Shown: in pieces, positions 34,806-47,192 of the stretch
Position numbering within the stretch: position 1 is the first letter of the stretch
Layout: each line of letters opens with the position of its first letter
Assembly (NCBI GenBank): GCA_013397455.1
Contig: VYZB01000224.1
Coordinates: 501,796 to 565,795, forward strand
Origin: Crotophaga sulcirostris
Lineage: Eukaryota; Chordata; Aves; Cuculiformes; Crotophagidae
Reading direction: 5' to 3'
Length of the DNA: 64,000 nucleotides
Position numbers and translations under genes: made by a program
The notes under the pieces: generated by a model
The model's database searches: none
What the model saw: only the letters and a program-made list of their open reading frames with translations
Told to the model about the DNA's origin: nothing

Positions 34806-37021
34806 GTTACAAAAAAAAAACAAACCAACACTTAATAAAAATCCTGATGGAACTGTCTAGCAAGTAGATTGGTGTGGTTACCTTTCTTTTTGCATAGCCA
34901 CACTTCAGATCATTATGTCAAAATCTAAAAATGTCCCAGAAAAAAGGTCACGTCATTTATTGTCAAATGTATAGTGAACACTGAAAGAAAAATGTCTTCC
35001 TTTTCAACCTGCAGTGATCTCTTAGGATGTGCCTCTCCTGCTGAGATCATTACAGAAGTTTTTATAGACACTGAGGTCAATTCCGACATATCAGTAATTA
35101 TGGTTTCTCCCTGAAATTGCACCAAAATAAAAGTGATTATTATTTCAACGTCAACCATCTTGACATTTACAAATATTTACTCCATAGGGGAAATGGCTGC
35201 ACTTATACATAACTTCATGCCATGTGGAGATGTAAGCTGTTAGCATTCTCTCTAGGTTTCTTGTTTACTTCTCTTGTATGAAAATTTTACTAATTAAAAA
35301 AGAGAAGTCTCCCAGATGGAATGTACATTCAACATGAGTTAAGGCGAGGAACGTGGCTGCTACTTTCTCAACTGTGAAACCACTGCAGTGACATTTCAGT
35401 GACTTCAGTAAACATTATGTTCTTGGAAAACTGAGAAATACTAAAGTGTCTTACTGCACTGAGATATGGCAATGTAAAAATTGAGTCACTCAAAGAACCT
35501 TAGCTCTCCCCAGGATAAATAACATTAAAATATCCAAGTGATAAAAAAAGTGTCCTTACTGCTATAATCTGAAATTTTAAATAANNNNNNNNNNNNNNNN
35601 NTTTAAATAAAATATTTATTTTAATACGTTTATTTATTTCTATAGAAGTACTGCGTTCATATTACATAAAGTCAAAGGGAAAGATAAATTTGTTAAGTGC
35701 TTCAAAAATGCATTCCCATGAGTTTGCAACATATTTTCCTAGCTTTTTGTGATAGTTAGCTTGAGAATCATGAACGATTCCCATAATTTATGTACTTCAT
35801 CGTAATGGCACTAAACTAGAGACAAGCATCAGTTGCATTTCATGTTTGCCTATATTAAAATACTCACATTACCTGAGTTATCCTTCTAACTGAACTGTGC
35901 TTTGCCCAAATTCACATTATTTATGAAGTAAAACCCAGTGTACAAACCTCTGCGTGAATGTAAGATTGGATTACCCTTCTCAGCCGTGTTCCTCTTTAGC
36001 AACCCTGCACACACAGCTTACCCAAACCCACTCTAGATCTGAATTTTAAGCATATTTCCTTTTTTGGGGAAGATGAAAAAAGTAAAACTTTAATGTTTGT
36101 ACTTTGTTGTGATATAGTAACTCTAATTCAAGCTTTTCTAGAACTGCTCCAGTCTAGTTCCTTGCTGCACGTCTCTCCTCAAGCATCTCCTAGACTGGTA
36201 TAGACAAATGAAACCAGGTCATTTGTAATTAATTCTGATCTCCCAGCCTATTTGAATATACTTTAGAACTGGGAAACACAGTGGATCACAGTTAGAGATT
36301 TGCTATGGCAAAGCCAACCGTGAGTTTGTCAACTGAGGGACTAAAAGACAGTTAATATTCTCCATCCAGCTAAAGCCAAGTCGTATAACATCTTTTTAAT
36401 ATACCAGTGTAACCATTTTTTTTTTGGATGTACCAAAAAAGTGAAAAGAAAATAACACAGACTTGAACTGTGAATACTACACAGACTTTTACTATTTTTA
36501 ATAGATACAATATTTCACTTCAAGTATGCAATGTGGAATAGCTTCACATAGTACGCAAACCCTCCAATATTCATGATAGAATTTCTTTCCCTTCCAAAGG
36601 TCCCTTTGAGGCAACTTTACCAAGACAGTGTTCTTGTTTATGCTATCATGTGGAAATATTCCCCAAATACACACAATGCAAAAAAAAAATCTAAAAATAA
36701 GCATGGTATTTGAAATTCTATTCAGTAGCTAAATATTTTAAAACTTCTAAAATATCTGTCTTCAGCTGCTTGTGCAACCCTTCTCCCTTTCCCTGCCTGC
36801 TCCATCACACCATTTGGTAGACAGAAACAAAGAGAACATCTGCCAGTGGATGTGTGATAGGAAGTGAAGACATTTAGGCACATCAAGATGCTTTTTCCCT
36901 TTTTAGAAACTTTTCTTATAGAAAGCTGCTGATTGTCCTGAGTCTCCAGGTATCTGAACTGATATTTCTGAAGTACGAGCCAGTGAAAAAATAAACTCCT
37001 AACCTTGAGATAGCATCAGGG
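34806..37021. other. 2.2 kb AT-rich CR1-free DNA
   Basis: Apart from a 17-N gap, nothing recognisable was found: no repeat family and no frame over 80 codons. Homopolymer runs occur at about 34809-34818 (A) and 36417-36425 (T). Confidence 0.55.
35585..35601. other. assembly gap of 17 N with identical 9-bp flanks
   Basis: TTTAAATAA lies directly on both sides (35576-35584 and 35602-35610). Contig ends may overlap, or the gap may hide a short AT repeat. Confidence 0.95.
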
Positions 37022-37508
37022 ATCTCAGCACGGGAAGGACATGGGCCTGTTGGAATGGGTCCAGAGGAGGCCACAAAAATGGTGAAAGGCCTGGAACACC
37101 TTCCCTATGGGGAGAGGCTGAGTGTTGGGGTTGTTCAGCCTGGAGAAGAGAAGACTCCAAGGAAACCTTATTGCAGCCTTTCCATACTTAAAAGGGGGTT
37201 CTAAGAAAGAAAAGCAAAAACTTTTTGGCAAGGCCTGTAGCAATAGGACAAGGGGTAATGGCTTTAAACTAAAACAGAAGTTTAGACTGGATATTAGGAA
37301 GAATTTTTTATGCTGAGGGTGGTGAGGTCCTGGCCCAGGTTGCCCAGAGATGTGGTGGATGCCCCATCCCTGGAAACACCCACAGTCAGGTTGGATGGGG
37401 CTCTGACCAACCTGGTCTGGTTGAAGATGTCCCTGCTCACTGCATGGAGGCTGGACTGGATGACTTTAAAGGTCCCTTCCAACCCCAACCATTCTGAGAT
37501 TCTATGGT
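37022..37508 (+). mobile_element. CR1 LINE 3' fragment, about 490 bp, diverged
   Basis: The sense copy starts ATCTCAGCACGGGAAGGACA. ORF2 is recognisable as [20 protein letters not shown], then [21 protein letters not shown] frame change follows, then RLPRDVVDAPSLE. It ends GGTCCCTTCCAACCCCAACC, ATTCTGAGATTCTATGG, with two octamers. It is closer to class B in the tail but diverged, so probably older. Confidence 0.93.
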
Positions 37509-38085
37509 CTCCTATGTTAATGCCATGGAACCAATTTTATACCACAGCATCAGTCACAGGTGAATCACGAACCCTTCTTCAGTCCCAGTCTCCACACTAG
37601 TGCACTTGAAGTCCCATACCTATTTCTCCAATTTTTTACCTCTTCTTTTACCACATCTAAGCTAGGGATGTGGGACTGTTAGCTGCATTTGCTTCACCTT
37701 GCCCACACACAGGGACAGGTGCAGCCACCCACACACATACGACCACTGCGTATGGTGAGCAGCCACACCTAAGCATACATATCGAGCGTTTTACTGTCTT
37801 TCAGATCAAGGGAAATGTCACAGCCAAATCTCTTTAGGATGTGAACTTCAGAGTTTTCATATCACCCGCAGGTATAACAAAACTGTATAGATTCTGCACA
37901 TTTTTTAAAAAAATATATTCTTTTTATTTCAAACTTCACTGAAGGGAGGTGTGAAAGAAAAAGAAAAAAGTATTCTAAATTATCCAGTTCAATTAATCAA
38001 TTGAATATGGGAATTCACATGAAGCTACTCTTATCAGTTCCTGGAAGAAATCAATGGCCAAAATGTTTCACCCAAAAATCAACAG
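37509..38085. other. low-copy DNA, no gene seen
   Basis: Nothing recognisable. Confidence 0.55.
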
Positions 38086-38458
38086 AGTCTTTTGGGTTTG
38101 TTCAGCCTTGAGAAGAGAAGGCTTAAGGGAGGCCTTATCACCATGTGCCAGGACATAAAGGGTGCCTACCAAGATGGAGACCCCCTTTTTACAAGGAGTC
38201 ACATGGAAAAGACAAGGGGTGATGGACGTAAGTTTCTCCTGGGCAGATTCCGATTGGGTTCCAGAAGAAAATTTTTCTCCATGAGAGGAGTTAAAATACT
38301 GGAATAATCGCCCCAGGGAAGTGGTGGATTCCTCTACACTGGACATTTCTAATGCTCAGCTTGGCAGGGTGCTGGGCCTCATTTAAACTATAGATCACCT
38401 AAAAGGTTGGACCAGAAGATCCTCGATGTCGCTTCCAAACTGGCATTCTGTGACTCTC
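38086..38458 (+). mobile_element. CR1 LINE 3' fragment, old subfamily
   Basis: The sense copy has an ORF2 tail with [37 protein letters not shown] and KFFSMRGVKILE, then a frame change with CAGGGAAGTGGTGGATTCC. The 3' end reads GGTTGGACCAGAAGATCCTC, CTTCCAAACTGGCATTCTGT. The tail octamer is ATTCTGTG. Clearly more diverged than classes A and B. Confidence 0.88.
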
Positions 38459-40459
38459 TGATTTTTATTAATTAATTTAACTTCACAAACTTCTGGTGAA
38501 CGAACCCAAAGCTGAAGTCCAGTTAAATATCTGTTGTCATGGAACATGACTTATGTCAAACAAATGGAAACCTACAATCAGGACAGAAGCAACTAGAGGA
38601 CATCCACAGCCACATCCAATGCCTAACTTCTTATCAATCCAATTCTCACCACTGTTGATGTCTACTAAAGCCCTCATTTTGTGAGCTCGGGATTCAAGTG
38701 TACTCCAAGCTTGTCCACACTGACCTGGGGACAACTTGACCTTCTTCTGGCTCTTCCCTTACTAAAGCACAGGTTAGAGAAGTCAAATGAAAAAGGCAAG
38801 AAGCCAGAAGAGTGGCATTGCTGTGGCTGTTTTGGAGGCTCCTGCTTGTGGCTGTTCAAATGATGGGTGGTGAAGAGGGAAATGGTTTGCTTTGGTTGAG
38901 GCCCAAGCTCAGACCCAGAAATTCAGCAGGGCTTCTGATCTATGGGTCAGACAGAGGGGTATACAAATTGTATTGTCAAGGGGAATAAAATGGTTTGACA
39001 AGAAATATAAAAATCAGCCCAAACTGCCAGAAAAGCAACAACCTAAAAAGCCTTTAAAAATGGGGAAAAAAAAACATCCGAGCAGAGCTAAGGAAAGGGG
39101 ATATGGAGGCAATAGGAACCATTCCAGGGACACACAATGATCTCTTATTCTAATTGTTCTGCTTATTATTCTGTAAACACTGCATCAAATGTTCTCCATG
39201 GCTATCAAGCATATGTTTTGAATGCATTATGTGAGCCAATTAGAAGCACATGCTTCCTTTTCTATTCATAGAAAAACGCCAATATTAATCTGATTCTCAC
39301 AGTCTCACCAGAGTTCTCCTTTCCCTGAACACTCCCCACGCAGCTGCACTGGACCCCAGTCCATTTGCTCTTTTCCTATTAAATTCCACTACGTTTTTGC
39401 AGTTCTAGGACTGGTACTTTTTTTAGCCTTCCTTGCACCTTCCCTCTGCACGATGTCTTCAAATGAGAACTCTTGTGAGTTCCAGTTAAGTCTTGTCTTA
39501 AAAGAGAACATGCAAAATGAACACCAAACCTAGCCTACAACAGCAATAGAGGGGTCCTACAAAATGTATAGCCAAAACCTGCACCCAGTGGTTTCCAAAA
39601 TGGGATTTAATTCAGAAAGTGCTTGCATTTTTCAAAGGAGACCTTGCTGCATCTTCCACCACAAAGAGCAGAAATGACCTAGAATTATGGCAGAAGCTTG
39701 AGTGGATTATGGATTTCACTGCACACCTTCCCGGGCTCATTAGCTCCACTAACAGCTTCTACTTGTGAAGAGGCTCTGTGGGCAGCAGGGACAGTCAGTG
39801 ATGCTAAAGCGGAGGAACCCGCAGAGACCGCGGTTCAGGCTGTCTCTTGGGCTGGAGATGACACTGCTAGGGAACGTGACGTTTATTTTCATTTTCTTCA
39901 CATTTCATTATGAGTTTGTTTTCACACTCAGGTCAACTTCACACCTCTCAGGCTTTGCCTTTTGGACCTCAAAGGAAACTGAAAAATTATGGGTCATGTG
40001 CTACTTTAACTTCCATCCCTTTAACCCCCATTCAGGCAGGGTCACATAGCTGTGAGGGGATGAAGTTGCCCTTCATGTTAGCATCGCTCTGTGGAAGATT
40101 TTTCATTTGCTTCTATATTTAGTCATTTTGAGCAATAATAGAAACTGAAATCTCGCCTCCTGGAATACAGTGGTTTAAACATTTGAAATGCTTTTGCTGG
40201 AGGGTGCCGTTAGCACTTCTAAGCTTTTTTTTTTTTTCCTCTCCCAGTCCAGTATCCATCTCTCCATCTCATTGCTGTACTGCATAATGAATACAAAAAG
40301 TATTTTTCCTGGGTATACAGTCAACCAGTAAAATCCCCAGGTTCAATAATGGAAGCAATTAATAGATCCATAACTGCATAGACCCAAGCGTTGCCTTTGC
40401 TCTTCCACTCAACACCAGATCTGGTTCATTAAAGGGAAGGGCCTTAATAAGTCAACTTG
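38459..40459. other. 2 kb low-copy DNA, no gene seen
   Basis: Frames under 95 codons are present on both strands (38.5-39.1 and 39.7-40.1 kb) without domains. A T-run lies at about 40226-40238. No repeat family recognised. Confidence 0.5.
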
Positions 40460-40680
40460 CCTTGGAAGGGACCTCCAAGCCCATCCAGTCCCACCCCCTG
40501 CCAGGGGCAGGAACACCTCCCACTGCATCAGGGGGCTCCAAGCCCCATCCAGCCTGGCCTGGATCACCTCCAGGGATGGGGCAGCCACGACTGCTCTGGG
40601 CAACCTGGGCCAAGGCCTCCCCACCCTCACAGCAAAACATTTCTCCCTAAGACCTAATCTAAACCTACCCTCTCCTAGGC
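40460..40680 (-). mobile_element. CR1 LINE 3' fragment, class B
   Basis: The antisense copy lacks its octamer tail and starts CCTTGGAAGGGACCTCCAAG. It contains GGGCAGGAACACCTCCCACT, CATCCAGCCTGGCCTGGATC and AGCAAAACATTTCTCCCTAA, and ends near ACCTACCCTCTCCTAGG. The 282 bp after it hold nothing I recognise. Confidence 0.92.
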
Positions 40681-40962
40681 ATGACTTTTGTGATACAAGC
40701 CGGCATGGAGAAATTTAGGCTGCTCCTCCTCATGGAGGGGCCATTGCAAATGCCCTGGAGCACAAGACCTGCATGTTCTTCTCCCCAGGTAAGAGTTTCC
40801 AGCTGAGAAGTTGTCACAGTTCGGGGGTTGGGGGGGTAGAGTCACAGTTTTGTGTCAGTTTGAATCACCTAAAATAGCTATGCATGACACAGCACAAAAA
40901 GAGAAGTTTACTACTTAGGCAAAAAAAACTTCTTATGTGAAAACAACAACAGCTGATAAACA

Positions 40963-41290
40963 CAGAATCATTTGGTTGGCAAAGACCTTTGAGATCAACC
41001 ATACCTGTCCACTATTAAACCAGATCTGGGCACCTCGCCTACCTGTCATCCACTTCCCTGAGCAGCCTCTGCCAGGGCCTGAGAACCCTTTCACTGAAGA
41101 AATTCTCACAATACCAAATCTAAACTTCCCCTGGTGCAACTTGAGGCCATTTCCTCTTGTCCTGTCACTTGTTGCTTGGGAGGAGTGACCAATATCCGCT
41201 TTGCTACAACCTCCTTTCAGGGAATTGTAAACAGTGATAAGGTCTCCCCTCAGCTTCCTTTTCTCTGGGCTAAACCTCAGTTACTGTTCC
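40963..41290 (-). mobile_element. CR1 LINE 3' fragment, class C-like, diverged
   Basis: The antisense copy begins AGAATCATTTGGTTGGC and AAAGACCTTTGAGATCAACC. It continues with CCTGAGCAGCCTCTGCCAGG, TAAACTTCCCCTGGTGCAAC, CTTGAGGCCATTTCCTCTTG and AGGTCTCCCCTCAGCTTCCT. It follows the C-type ORF2 tail wording as in the 11.2 kb fragment. Confidence 0.87.
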
Positions 41291-42598
41291 AATGCAGTTA
41301 TTTTCTTACCAGCTGCCTCACCCAAAAACTAATCCAGACCAAGCTTTGTTGCTGCAATCAGAACCTAATCCGTTTGCTGCCCTTCGCTGTCTGTGGTTTT
41401 GCCTTTTCTCATGCCTGAGAGAAAGTGGGTGATCCATCAGCCAGGCTGCCAGGATAAGTCATTCAAGAAACTGGATTCTTTACTTTCACTGCCAATGGGA
41501 CCTGGAGCAAATCATGTAGATGCAACTCGGGTGTGAAGACAGAAGCCCAACCATTTCTAAACGTCTCGTTAGCCACCACAGCATCACTGGGACTCAAATT
41601 GTAAATAAAAATAGCTCTCTGTGCAACAGTGTCCAGTTTGTAATGTGGGCATAAAGACTTTTCCTACCTTATATACATACAGTTTTGGAATTTAATCTAT
41701 TAAAGATGCAAATTGTGATATAAGTCCCACACTAGTTTCATGGAGCAAGGCTGAGATAAAATCCACATCATTTAATTTGATGTCTATGCACAAATCTCAT
41801 AACGCGTGTAACAAGCAGTGTAGCACTGATGACTCAAAACTCTATCCACCCTCAAGAAGTGGAAAGCAATCCTTATATTTTATTATGTGCTTAATTTTTT
41901 ATCTGAAAAAATTGCACAAATGCAAACCCAGAAATAAGACTTATAACCTTCCTTTTAATCTCTCTACGTCTTGTTTCAGCCATAAGAAATAGCGCATCTG
42001 GTTTGTATACTTCGGCTTCTTTGTGTGAGCGGATGTGTTGTGTGAAAAATGACATCAAGTCAAAAAGCCATGGCTTCACACGTTGTTTTCAAAGACAAAA
42101 GACACGTGGCCAGTCTGCTCTCCCACTGCAGTGAATTTCATAGTCATTGTTTACCTCTCAGAGGTATTTGCTACTCACCTGCTGAGCTTTCCTTGTGGCT
42201 GACAATTTCAATTCTAAAGCTGAAAATTCCTCTCTGGAAAAATCTCTATGGAGACTTTAAATATCAGGATAAAAGCTTGAATCATTGGCCTGTATTTTCA
42301 ATATTTGGAGGAGTGTACAAAGCAGAACAATGGGGTGGTATTTCTTTTTTTTGAGACTAAAGGGATTTCTGTCCTTGAAACTATTCAGACTATTTTCAGC
42401 AGGTGAGACTTTATTCCTAGGTGTAAAGAACTTATCTAATTAGTTCTCAAGGTCAGGAAAGTACATGTCAGTGTGTCCTAGACTACGCTGGCAAGGATAA
42501 CAGACAGGCTTGAGGTTTGGCTTGGTTTTTATTGCTTGTATTGTTGTGTGGGAGGTAGGACTGTGATTAGTTTTTTACAGTAATTTTTTCCGGCGATA
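41291..42598. other. low-copy DNA, no gene seen
   Basis: Short frames only; nothing recognised. Confidence 0.55.
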
Positions 42599-42768
42599 TC
42601 ATAGAACCATAAAAACATTTAGGTTGAAAGGACCTTTAAGAACACTGATGCCAACCATAAACCTAATACTGCCAAGTCCAGCACTGAACCATGTCCCTAA
42701 GCACCACATCTATGCATCTTTTAGATACCTCCAGGGATGGTGACTCAATCATTTCCATGGGTAGCACT
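42599..42768 (-). mobile_element. CR1 LINE 3' end, old class C-like
   Basis: Antisense: ATCATAGAACCATAAAAACA, GGTTGAAAGGACCTTTAAGA, CCTAATACTGCCAAGTCCAG, AACCATGTCCCTAAGCACCA, GATACCTCCAGGGATGGTGA. Same type as the 3.7 kb copy, but without the 20-bp duplication. Confidence 0.88.
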
Positions 42769-43108
42769 GGAGAATAATGAAGCAAGATGGTGGTAAGACT
42801 GCTTGGTGGAACACAGGCCTGCCTGGTTTGTTTTAATCAGTCAACGTTCACTAACAACCTCTAACTAACAACCTCTGTTGAATTAACGTGCAAAATATAC
42901 GCATACAGTATGTATGGAGACACGAATTCATGAATTGTATGCCCTAAAATTCTAGTAGGTGCACCACTTTCCTCCCAAAATCTGATCACAAAGATTGGTT
43001 GCTGAGCTCAGCTTAAAAGCCTAAATCCTTCACTACTTTTAGGATCAGTTGTTCACGTACAGACATCGATGACCACACATGAACCAAGGCAAGTGATCCT
43101 GCAACTGT
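42769..43108. other. low-copy DNA with a 14-bp tandem duplication
   Basis: ACTAACAACCTCT occurs at 42850-42862 and again at 42864-42876. Nothing else recognised. Confidence 0.6.
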
Positions 43109-43430
43109 ATCGCAGTATCAGAGTATTACAAGGTTGGAAAGGACCTCTGAGATCATCGAGTCCAACCTATAACCCAACACTAACACCAACCCATCATCTA
43201 AACCCTGGCACTGAGTGCCTCAGCCAATCTCCTCTTAAACACCTCCAGGGTTGGCAACTCCACCACCTCCCTGGGCAGCGCATTCCAAAGGTCAATCACC
43301 CTTTCAGGAAAGAACTTTTTCCTAATATCAAGCCTAAACTTTCCCTGAGGAAGTTTGAGTCCATGTCCTCTAGTTCTGTCCCTGGTCACCTGAGAGAAGA
43401 GACCAACTGCTGCCTCACTACAACCTCCTT
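43109..43430 (-). mobile_element. CR1 LINE 3' fragment, class A, ORF2 tail open
   Basis: The antisense copy starts CGCAGTATCAGAGTATTACA. The minus-strand frame is open through [40 protein letters not shown] and [18 protein letters not shown], ending EALSARV-stop. It is truncated at CTACAACCTCCTT. The open frame extends beyond the element into flanking DNA by chance (to 43542). Confidence 0.95.
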
Positions 43431-45186
43431 GACTTACTTCTTTTGGAGTGTTCAGCATCTGTGACCAGAAACTGGTCTTGAACTTAATCTCCATTGTAGG
43501 AGGAGCAGCTTTGAGCAGCCCTAAGGACCCTTGAGCTGGCACTGCAGGGGGCGCAAAGGCAGCGTCATCACCACCACCCTCCCAAGCTCTTGGGGTGTGT
43601 GTAGAGGAGGAAGAGTGTCCTGACTGGTTACAAATGAGGAGGAGCTCAAAGAACTCGTGGATACGGATCTGCTTTCAGGCTCTTTCTGCTTGTTCGAGGA
43701 TCAAAGGAGCAGGGTACTGCTCAGGGCTATATTTTAAATGATATTTAGATGCCATAAGATTAGAGTGGGTGCTTAGTGAGCCTGATAATCTCAAGTCCAT
43801 TAGCCTCCTGGTTTTCCTCTGTAACCCTACCCACTTTTGTCAATCTACCCTACAGAGCTCTTGGCACGTGAGGGTGTAAGTGGATGTAAGTATTTATTAC
43901 CACCCATGTACCTGCTCCTCCGAAGCCGTGCTGTTCCCTGCTCAGCTTCTGCTGAAAACTCAAACCATTTCTGCCTTTCAAACAAGTAAAACAGTGAGCA
44001 ACTATGAAAACTCAATGACGCCCATTATGTTCAGCTGAACAGTCAAAAAGTTAACAAGCTAAGAGACACTTGTCAGTAGAAAACTGAAATTTGTTTGCTT
44101 AAGCTGGCAGTTTTAATAGGGATTGCTGAATCTACTGCTGAAGGCAACCATCTCGCTGAAAAGTGATGTCAGGTATGACAGCAATGGTGTGACAGACAGG
44201 GGAATATTAACCTGCCAGTTCAGCACCGGTGGCCAATTGAAGAGAGGGAAGGAAAATATTAATATTGAATATTTATAAATTGATTGCTTAACTGTTTCTT
44301 CTCTTGAGTGCCATTCCAGAACTGAAGCGTGGTTTAAGAGTGCTTTGTTACCAAAAGAAGGAAAAGAAACAGATCTTGTTGCTAAGGCCCTGAGCCACCC
44401 AGTCCCCTGTGAGAAGAACTTAAATGAAACAAGTAGGAGACAAAGAACTCTGTACGATTCCATCTGAACTTCAGGATCTCTATTTTGCAATTTCAGATAA
44501 GTACACCCAGCACTTTACTTAGTTATAAATTGCTTTTTTCCACATTGTTTAAACTACAGAGGGAGCAGATCTACGCTATTCCCCTATGTTCCAATCAAAG
44601 TCAACTTCACTTCTTTCTTTCTCATTTTGTATTTATGTGCTGCTTTTCTGCAAGCAATGCACAACGTATTCCTGGGTATTTCATGGTATTAGATTTCATT
44701 TGTCATATACATGGCTAGGCCAGTCAGGAACAATGACACCAAACGGTGCAGTAACACTTGGTGGAAACAATGCTTCTTTGAACATAACAGCTACGTTACC
44801 AACAACATAAATTGTATGCTGTATACATAACACTTGGTATTTTTCAAGGCTTTAGTACATAGGTGTCTCTATTAGGATTAATATGTTTCAAGAAAGCCAG
44901 AACACTGCAGCAATTAATCAAGTTTCCATAATTAAGATAACCTTGATTTAAGCAAATTATCCTTAAAGCTCTCAAGAACCGGTGGTTTGGATGAAACTGC
45001 TAAGTCAGTAACTGGATTCTTGGGGTTGATTTATGGAATAATTTCCATACCTGAGTTCTCCCCTCGGTACCTTTAAAATTCAAATTTACTTACCAGTTCA
45101 TAACAGGGGTTCTGCAGAGGACAGCCCTGAGGGCCACCCACCCTGTAGGGGCTCCTCAGGGTCCTGCCTGCAGCATCTACTGCTAA
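43431..45186. other. low-copy DNA, no gene seen
   Basis: A moderately GC-rich patch lies at 43500-43620. A 125-codon minus-strand frame (44113-44490) shows no domain and is treated as chance. No repeat recognised. Confidence 0.5.
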
Positions 45187-45211
45187 AGCTGAAAGAGGGG
45201 AGATTCAGATG
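45187..45211 (+). repeat. inverted 25-bp CR1 piece (foldback arm)
   Basis: This segment (AGCTGAAAGAGGGGAGATT plus CAGATG) is CR1 ORF2-tail sequence in sense orientation. It is the reverse complement of 45364-45388 in the adjoining antisense copy, with 24 of 25 positions matching. It replaces the missing octamer and hairpin end of that copy. Confidence 0.88.
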
Positions 45212-45453
45212 TGGGCAGGGACACCTCCCACTGCATCAGGGGGCTCCAAGCCCCATCCAACCTGGCCTTCAACACCTCCAGGGATGGGGCAGCCACCACT
45301 GCTCTGGGCAACCTGGGCCAAGGCCTCCCCACCCTCACAGCAAAACGTTTCTCCCTAAGATCTCATCTCAATCTCCCCTCTTTCAGCTCAAAACCATTCC
45401 CCCTCATCCTATGCCTGCACTCCCTGATGAAGAACCCTTCCCAGCTTTCCTGT
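45212..45453 (-). mobile_element. CR1 LINE 3' fragment, class B, 3' end replaced
   Basis: The antisense class B body runs from TGGGCAGGGACACCTCCC through GGGGCAGCCACCACTGCTCT, AGCAAAACGTTTCTCCCTAA and CATCTCAATCTCCCCTCTTT to CAGCTTTCCTG. The usual ~65 bp up to the octamer tail are absent; an inverted piece of its own sequence lies there instead. Confidence 0.93.
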
Positions 45454-46191
45454 CAGATCATATATACTATATTATTATTATATTATATATTTTGCCTCGA
45501 TCTGGTTACAACATGCCAAGAGGTCATTTTACAACTGAAGAGTGAGGCACTGAAGCCTAAGAAAAATTATTGAGATTTTGGTGATGTGGAATATAAATGT
45601 GAAGCCAAACTCCCAAGATTTATAAAAACTCATTACTTGAACGTTATTTGGAATCTACCACCTGCTCCTTACTCTCTTTTGGTTTCTATCTAAATGTAAT
45701 GTTCATGCCAAAAGAGGAAAAAGCAGATGCCTCTTAAGTCTGTTAGAAATGGCTCTGCCACATTTGGTATCTAATGCTGCATAATGCTTAAAAATAATGT
45801 GAATGTATTCTGTCAGTTGATTCTAAAATGTATTGCGAAGTACTTTCCAGGAATATCCAAATACAGCATAACAAACTTAATCCTGAAATAGGATTCACAA
45901 GGACAGATCTCAAAAAGAAGCCTTGCTTTGTTAGAGAACACGATAAAACCCCACCAGATAGTAACAAGCTTAGCATCACGATCTTAAAAGGCCCCCACGC
46001 CTCTGCCTGGAGTTTATCAATGATTTGCAAGAGGCATAATAAGCCACTGGCACATATGTCTTTATATATATATGTATATAAGATCAGAGTAAGAAAATAA
46101 GAAAATGACTGGGCATTGGAAAAAATAGTTATTTTTAGCTGAGCTGGAATATCAATAAAACAAAAAGATTCACAATAATCACTTAAGGTAA
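45454..46191. other. low-copy AT-rich DNA with (TA)-rich tracts
   Basis: AT-only tracts lie at about 45463-45492 (built of TATTAT/ATATAT) and about 46060-46082 (TATATATATATGTATATA). No gene recognised. Confidence 0.6.
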
Positions 46192-46334
46192 GAATTATAG
46201 AATGGTTTGGGTTGGAAGGGACCTCAAAACCCCTCCAGTCCCACCCCCTGCCATAAGCAGGGACACCTCCCACTGCATCAGGGGGCTCCAAGCCCCATCC
46301 AACCTGGCCTTCAACACCTCCAGGGATGGGGCAG
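46192..46334 (-). mobile_element. CR1 LINE 3' end, class B, 143 bp
   Basis: Antisense: TTATAGAATGGTTTGGGTTG, CCACCCCCTGCCATAAGCAG, CACTGCATCAGGGGGCTCC, ending GGGATGGGGCAG before A/G-rich flank. Confidence 0.94.
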
Positions 46335-47192
46335 AAAGAAGAAAAAAGGCTCATTGGCAGAATAGTGAAATGGCAAAGCAAAGAAGAGACCATTGGTTAA
46401 AGGTAGAAGGCCAAAGCAGACTGGAGGCAGTCATGAGCCCTCTCCACGGGTACAGCTCAACTACAGCACTGAGAGTGTAACTCATGGCTTATTTTATAAC
46501 TGAATTGAAAAGTCTGCTGAAGCCAAGCTGAAACAGTAAAGCTAAAATGAATGACTGCATTTTATAGAGAGGGAATCCTCTTCAGCATTCATGACCACAC
46601 AGGACTGTGCTTGCTACTTTAAAAGCTGGCACCGCTTTCACATGGGCATCTTAAATTTCACTTCTTCTGAGTAGATGTTATCACACATTGGCATTTGGCA
46701 AACAATTTGGCACAATTCTCTTTAGAATTAGATATATTATTTTTAAAAGCGAGAGAGAAGCACGTGTGCTATTATTCTTCATGAGTACTTCACATTCTGA
46801 CTTCATGGAAATAAGGTAATTTTTTATATATTAATAACAAACCAATTATTTTCATCTGCAGGGAGACATGAAAAATTCAAGGATTTCAATCAAGGATGGA
46901 CCTAACTTGGTTTCAAGATAGAATTAAATGGTAATCAATCACGTCACTAGACAAGCCCTTCCAGAGGTTAGTACCTCATTGCTAACCATGTGCAGTTCAT
47001 TTCTAATCTGAATTTCTAATGTTTGGACTTCCCCTTTCCTTTTCTGTTACCTTTAAACTGTCATCTGCTAGGAAGTACCTTTCAACATTTCTCAAGCTTT
47101 ATTTGGAAAAAAAATATAGATACAGTGCTCAGGCCTCTAATGAAAAGAACACAGATCAGATAGTTCTTAATCATTTTCTGAATGATTCAGAA
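46335..47192. other. low-copy DNA, no gene seen
   Basis: Starts with a short purine-rich tract (AAAGAAGAAAAAAGG). Nothing recognised otherwise. Confidence 0.55.

Noticed and set aside
44113..44490. 125-codon open frame on the minus strand with hydrophobic parts
   Set aside because: No recognisable family and no supporting context; a chance frame is the simpler reading.
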